Positions 60,682 through 64,000 of a stretch of 64,000 bases of DNA are shown in pieces. The DNA lies in contig NZ_CP023667.1 in NCBI RefSeq assembly GCF_002443155.1, positions 1,860,001-1,924,000 of the forward strand, written 5' to 3'. The notes under the pieces are model-generated. The model was not told the origin of the DNA. It did not search any database and worked only from the letters and a program-made list of their open reading frames with translations. The translations under genes and the position numbers were made by a program. Numbering within the stretch: the stretch's first letter is position 1; each line of letters opens with the position of its first letter. The stretch comes from Alcaligenes faecalis. GTDB lineage: Bacteria > Pseudomonadota > Gammaproteobacteria > Burkholderiales > Burkholderiaceae_B.

Positions 60682-61416
60682 TTAGGCCAGGCTCTCGGAT
60701 TCTTTCATGTAGCGCCACTGGCCCATCGGCAGGTCGCCCAGCACCAGATCGCCAATACGCACGCGCTTCAGACCCACAACCTTCAGACCGACCAGTTCAC
60801 ACATGCGGCGAATCTGGCGTTTCTTGCCTTCGCGCAGGATAAAACGCAGCTGGTCATCGTTCTGCCAGGACACTTGGGCTGGCAGCAAGGGCTTACCGTC
60901 CAGGCTCAAACCAAAGTTCAGCAGTTCCAGACCGCGCTCGCTCAGCTTGCCGGTTACACGCACCAGATATTCCTTGTCGATGACCGAGTCTTCGCCAATA
61001 ATCTGCCGCGCAATACGACCATCCTGAGTCAGGATCAAAAGGCCGGTGGAATCAATATCCAGACGACCAGCCGGAGCCAGACCGCGCAAATGCGCCGGGT
61101 CAAAGCGTTGACCACCGCGGCCACCCTTGTACTGCGTGGCGGCACCGATCAGGGAAACCGCATTGCGATAACCGGCTTCAGCTTGCCCCGACACATAGCC
61201 TACGGGCTTGTGCAGCAAGATAGTGGCACGTTGGGTCTGACGCTGACGCGCTTGTTTTTCCAGTGTGATTTTCTGATTGGGGTAGGCTTTACTCCCCAAT
61301 TCAGAGACGATTTGACCGTCCACACGCACCCAGCCGCGCTCGATGAAAGCATCCGCCTCACGGCGTGAACACATGCCGCGCTGGGCCATTAATTTTGAGA
61401 TACGTTCTTTTTCCAT
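60682..61416 (-). CDS. rRNA pseudouridine synthase, RsuA/RluB/RluF family
   Basis: A 244-residue enzyme with an N-terminal S4 RNA-binding domain ([20 protein letters not shown]) and the RsuA-type catalytic domain. The catalytic aspartate is in [17 protein letters not shown], and KPVGYVSGQ and [10 protein letters not shown] are family signatures. Basis for subgroup: the tail is short, closer to RluF or RluE than to long RluB, but I cannot fix the target uridine. The ATG at 61416 ([10 protein letters not shown]) is chosen because the upstream frame adds a non-homologous extension. It is divergent from ubiC with a 36-base gap. Confidence 0.9.
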   Translation of the reverse strand: MEKERISKLMAQRGMCSRREADAFIERGWVRVDGQIVSELGSKAYPNQKITLEKQARQRQTQRATILLHKPVGYVSGQAEAGYRNAVSLIGAATQYKGGRGGQRFDPAHLRGLAPAGRLDIDSTGLLILTQDGRIARQIIGEDSVIDKEYLVRVTGKLSERGLELLNFGLSLDGKPLLPAQVSWQNDDQLRFILREGKKRQIRRMCELVGLKVVGLKRVRIGDLVLGDLPMGQWRYMKESESLA

Positions 61417-61452
61417 GAGCGCTATTTTATGGCTTTGGCGATAATACAGGAC

Positions 61453-62028
61453 ATGAAATTTCCCTCCAGCACAAAAAAACCCTGGCATGAGCAGGTTCAC
61501 CCCTCTGCCACCCCTGCTCAAAAGTACTGGCTACACCGTCCCGGCGCCCTGACTGCCGGTCTGCGCCGCCTGGGCAAAGTCCATCTGGAAGTGGTCAGCG
61601 AATACGCTTGCCGTCTGAATCCGCAAGAGGCCGCTTTGATTCAAAAGCCGCCAGGCACGCTGGCCTGGATACGGGAGGTGTCCATGGCCGTGGACGGAAT
61701 CCGCTGCGTGATTGCCCGCAGTTTCACGCCCCTGCCCGCCTCGCACAGCGTCTGGCAGGGCATACGGCGACTACGCAGCCGTCCGCTGGCCGACATGCTT
61801 TATAACGATGCCCAGATACAACGCTCGGCCTTTTTGAGCTGTCGTCTGAACCGCGGCATGAGCTTTTTTCGCACGATTGAACGCGCTCTGGACCCCAGTG
61901 GCGAGCCGGTTCCACAAGCTCAGCAGATTCTGTCGCGCTGCTCCGTCTTCTGGCGGCACGGTCAACCCCTCTTGGTAGCCGAATCCTTTATGCCTGCCTT
62001 CTGGGCACGCGGTGCTACACTGGTTTAG
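61453..62028 (+). CDS. ubiC: Chorismate--pyruvate lyase
   Basis: First committed step of ubiquinone synthesis: it removes pyruvate from chorismate to give 4-hydroxybenzoate. The 191 residues fit the family, with [20 protein letters not shown] (matching the E. coli REILLCADG segment) and arginines on the substrate side, and the late [18 protein letters not shown] motif. The start at 61453 ([13 protein letters not shown]) is chosen; an ATG at 61429 is in frame, and neither has a good ribosome site. ubiA is not adjacent. It is followed by an MFS transporter gene 50 bases on. Confidence 0.9.
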   Translation: MKFPSSTKKPWHEQVHPSATPAQKYWLHRPGALTAGLRRLGKVHLEVVSEYACRLNPQEAALIQKPPGTLAWIREVSMAVDGIRCVIARSFTPLPASHSVWQGIRRLRSRPLADMLYNDAQIQRSAFLSCRLNRGMSFFRTIERALDPSGEPVPQAQQILSRCSVFWRHGQPLLVAESFMPAFWARGATLV

Positions 62029-62078
62029 CCAAAATTCAGCATTAACTAATAAAACAAAGTTATATACCGAGACCAGCC

Positions 62079-63287
62079 ATGTCCACGCACGCCGATCCAA
62101 GCCGCCGCAACGCCTTTATTCTTTCTGGAATGCAAGCACTGGGCGGGGCCAATCCGGCTTTGGTTGTGGCGCTCAGCAGTCTGGTCGGCCAGAAGATGGC
62201 CAGCAGCCCGGACCTGGCGACCTTGCCCGTGGGTATTTTCAACCTGGGTCTGGCGGTGGGCATTTTGCCCGCCGCTTATCTGATGCGCCGCCTGGGACGC
62301 CAGGGCGGCTACATCATCGGTGCCTTGCTGGGCATAGGAGCGGGCCTGCTGGCCGCCGCCGGGATTTACAGCCTGTCCTTTGTCATGTTCTGTGTGGGCA
62401 CCCTGCTGGCCGGGCTGTATGCCTCTTACGTGCAAAGCTATCGCTTTGCCGCCGCCGATGACGCCAGTGATACCTTCCGGCCCAAAGCCATCTCCTGGGT
62501 CATGGCCGGGGGGCTGCTGGGAGCGATTATCGCCACGCAGACGATTATCCATACGCAGGATATCTGGCCGGAGCACCCTTTTGCCGCCGCCTTCCTGGCA
62601 CAAGCAGCCCTGGCGGCCCTGGTCCTGCCCTTCGCCTTTGGCCTGCGCCTGGCACCGGGCACACGGAATCAGCAAGAGAAAATCCCCTACACCGGACGTC
62701 CCCTGCGAGAGATTACCTCCAATAGCTACTTCATTATTGCGGTCGTGGCCGGGGTGGCTTCCTACGTACTGATGAACTTTCTGATGACGGCCTCACCCTT
62801 GGCCATGGTCATGCACGGCCATAGCCTGAAAGAGTCCACGTTGGGGATTCAGTGGCATATTCTGGCCATGTTTGGCCCCAGCTTCTTTACCGGCAACCTG
62901 ATCAAGCGCTTTGGCAAGATCCCCGTCACCTTTGCAGGCGTGCTCTTGTTGGGGCTGGCCAGCATTGTGGCGTTGCTGGGCATGACGGTGCCGCACTTCT
63001 GGGTCAGCCTGATCTTGCTGGGTCTGGGCTGGAACTTTGGTTTTATCGGTGCCACCAATATGGTGGTGGACTGCTACCGCCCCGAAGAGCGTGGCCGTGT
63101 GCAGGCTTTGAATGACTTCATCATCTTTACCTGTGTAGCCTTGTCCTCCTTCACCTCGGGCCGTGTGCTGGCCGTGTATGGCTGGTACGGCGTCAATACC
63201 TGGACGCTGCCGATCTCGGCAGTGGTGATGCTGGCGTTGGCCTGGCTGTACTTCAAGAACAAGCGTCAGCCCTACTTCGCCACTTAA
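62079..63287 (+). CDS. Major facilitator superfamily transporter
   Basis: A 402-residue inner-membrane transporter with twelve predicted helices in two halves (first LGGANPALVVALSSLVGQ, second begins near YFIIAVVAGVASYVLMNFL). Motif-A-like loops are AYLMRRLGRQGG in the first half and LIKRFGKIPVT in the second. The loop between halves (LRLAPGTRNQQEKIPYTGRP) is cytoplasmic. The YnfM/YcaD-type and drug/sugar exporter groups are closest by feel, but no substrate can be stated. It ends before a strong convergent terminator. Confidence 0.9.
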   Translation: MSTHADPSRRNAFILSGMQALGGANPALVVALSSLVGQKMASSPDLATLPVGIFNLGLAVGILPAAYLMRRLGRQGGYIIGALLGIGAGLLAAAGIYSLSFVMFCVGTLLAGLYASYVQSYRFAAADDASDTFRPKAISWVMAGGLLGAIIATQTIIHTQDIWPEHPFAAAFLAQAALAALVLPFAFGLRLAPGTRNQQEKIPYTGRPLREITSNSYFIIAVVAGVASYVLMNFLMTASPLAMVMHGHSLKESTLGIQWHILAMFGPSFFTGNLIKRFGKIPVTFAGVLLLGLASIVALLGMTVPHFWVSLILLGLGWNFGFIGATNMVVDCYRPEERGRVQALNDFIIFTCVALSSFTSGRVLAVYGWYGVNTWTLPISAVVMLALAWLYFKNKRQPYFAT

Positions 63288-63323
63288 GCAAAGCAACTGC
63301 CGCAAAGCGACGGCTCATGGAAA

Positions 63324-63364
63324 ACGGCCCCAAAACCTGGATTAATCCAACGCTTTGGGGCCGT
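63324..63364. terminator. Convergent terminator with nested palindrome
   Basis: Perfect 11-base arms ACGGCCCCAAA (63324-63334) and TTTGGGGCCGT (63354-63364). The loop itself holds the palindrome TGGATTAATCCA (63338-63349). It lies between the MFS gene and the convergent aldo/keto reductase gene and can serve both. Confidence 0.85.
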
Positions 63365-63375
63365 TCTTCTTGCGT

Positions 63376-64000
63376 TCAAATCATCGGCAAATACGCCGGC
63401 TTGGGTCCGCGTGGAAACTGGGCATCCAGTGCCTGAATATGCTCGGGCTGCAATATCAGATCCCCAGCAGCCGCATTTTGCTGGGCATGAGCCGCACGCG
63501 ATGCCTTGGGAATCACAAATACATTGGGATCACGCAGCAAAAAGGCCAAAGCCACTTGGCGTGCGGTGGCCTGATAGTGGCTGGCAATCTCGGCCAGCAA
63601 GGCCCCGCCTTCAGAATCCGGCTCGGGGAAATCATCGTGACCGAAGGGACTGTAAGCCACCACGCTGACTTGATGCTCCTGACACCAGGGCATGACCGCG
63701 TGTTCAATCGCGCGCTCGTTCAGGTGATACAAGACCTGATTGCAGGCAATTTCACCCGGCCCCACGATGTCGTACAGCTCTTCCAGATCCGGCACATCAA
63801 AATTGCTGACGCCCCATTGCTTGATCTTGCCTTGCTGAACTAGCCTGTCAAAGGCTGCGCAGGTTTCTTCCAAAGGAACCTGACCGGGCCAGTGCAATAA
63901 ATACAGATCCAGGTAGTCCGTACCCAGACGCTTCAGGCTGGCCTCGCAAGCGCGGATCACGCCCTGACGGCTGGCGTTAAAGGGCAAGACCTTGGACACC
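63376..64000 (-). CDS. Aldo/keto reductase (N-terminus outside window)
   Basis: The last 207 or so residues of an NADPH-dependent aldo/keto reductase; the frame stays open to the window edge, so the start and the catalytic tetrad (Asp, Tyr, Lys, His) partly lie outside. Visible: SKVLPFNASRQGVIRACEAS, RLGTDYLDLYLLHWPG (with the catalytic histidine), KIKQWGVSNFDVPDLEEL and the NADPH-binding IPKASRAAHAQQN. The family reduces carbonyls; subgroup and substrate cannot be set. It ends 11 bases before the shared terminator. Confidence 0.9.
   Translation of the reverse strand, partial: VSKVLPFNASRQGVIRACEASLKRLGTDYLDLYLLHWPGQVPLEETCAAFDRLVQQGKIKQWGVSNFDVPDLEELYDIVGPGEIACNQVLYHLNERAIEHAVMPWCQEHQVSVVAYSPFGHDDFPEPDSEGGALLAEIASHYQATARQVALAFLLRDPNVFVIPKASRAAHAQQNAAAGDLILQPEHIQALDAQFPRGPKPAYLPMI

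Noticed and set aside
1..64000. CRISPR arrays, insertion sequences, prophage or integrative element
   Set aside because: No regularly spaced repeats, transposase, integrase or phage structural genes are seen, and gene content is core-like throughout.

Overview
The window is a chromosomal segment of a Gram-negative betaproteobacterium, most likely of the family Alcaligenaceae and Alcaligenes-like. This rests on gene content and order: folC next to a SPOR-domain gene, a lipoyl-bearing E3 in the pyruvate dehydrogenase operon with a divergent FixL/FixJ-type pair, xth-gmk-rpoZ-spoT, an AcrB-type efflux operon, and moderately GC-rich coding sequence. I see no phage, insertion sequence, CRISPR array or rRNA operon.

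Layout. 1-8.5 kb (minus strand): pyruvate dehydrogenase operon aceE-aceF-lpdA, then a terminator, folC and the start of a dedD-like gene. 8.7-14.7 kb (plus): PAS histidine kinase and FixJ/NarL-type regulator divergent from aceE, then folD, oligopeptidase A and a SCO1/SenC protein. 14.8-19.6 kb: a second EF-G gene broken by a one-base frameshift, with a divergent ArsR-type regulator; then an E3-like flavoprotein divergent from a CueR-type regulator. 19.7-30.0 kb (minus): a 12-gene catabolic operon (two alpha/beta hydrolases, OB-fold protein, SCP2-type thiolase, IclR regulator, class III CoA-transferase, two SDRs, an AroQ-like protein and a DctPQM TRAP transporter). Its substrate cannot be read from the sequence, and it is the best candidate for an undescribed system. 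30.2-41.5 kb (minus): nitroreductase, pdxJ, a three-gene RND efflux operon, a TrpXYZ-like ABC transporter and a spermidine-synthase-like protein. 41.6-44.2 kb: two tandem related thiolases, the downstream one frameshifted. 44.4-49.6 kb: universal stress protein, PEP-mutase-like protein, a 46-residue small protein, a LysR regulator and a large Orn/Lys/Arg decarboxylase. 49.7-54.8 kb (plus): tRNA-Cys, a structured intergenic element, xth, a small hypothetical gene, gmk, rpoZ and the bifunctional (p)ppGpp enzyme. 54.9-58.9 kb (minus): ppiD, an M23 peptidase, azlC and azlD. 59.0-64.0 kb: glycerophosphodiesterase, rlmJ, a pseudouridine synthase divergent from ubiC, an MFS transporter and a partial aldo/keto reductase.

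Most of the window is conserved housekeeping sequence. The points worth following up are the IclR-controlled catabolic operon with its tandem palindromes, the two frameshifts in G runs (EF-G paralogue and thiolase), and several strong palindromes in promoter regions (aceE, the RND operon, EF-G/arsR, ppiD).
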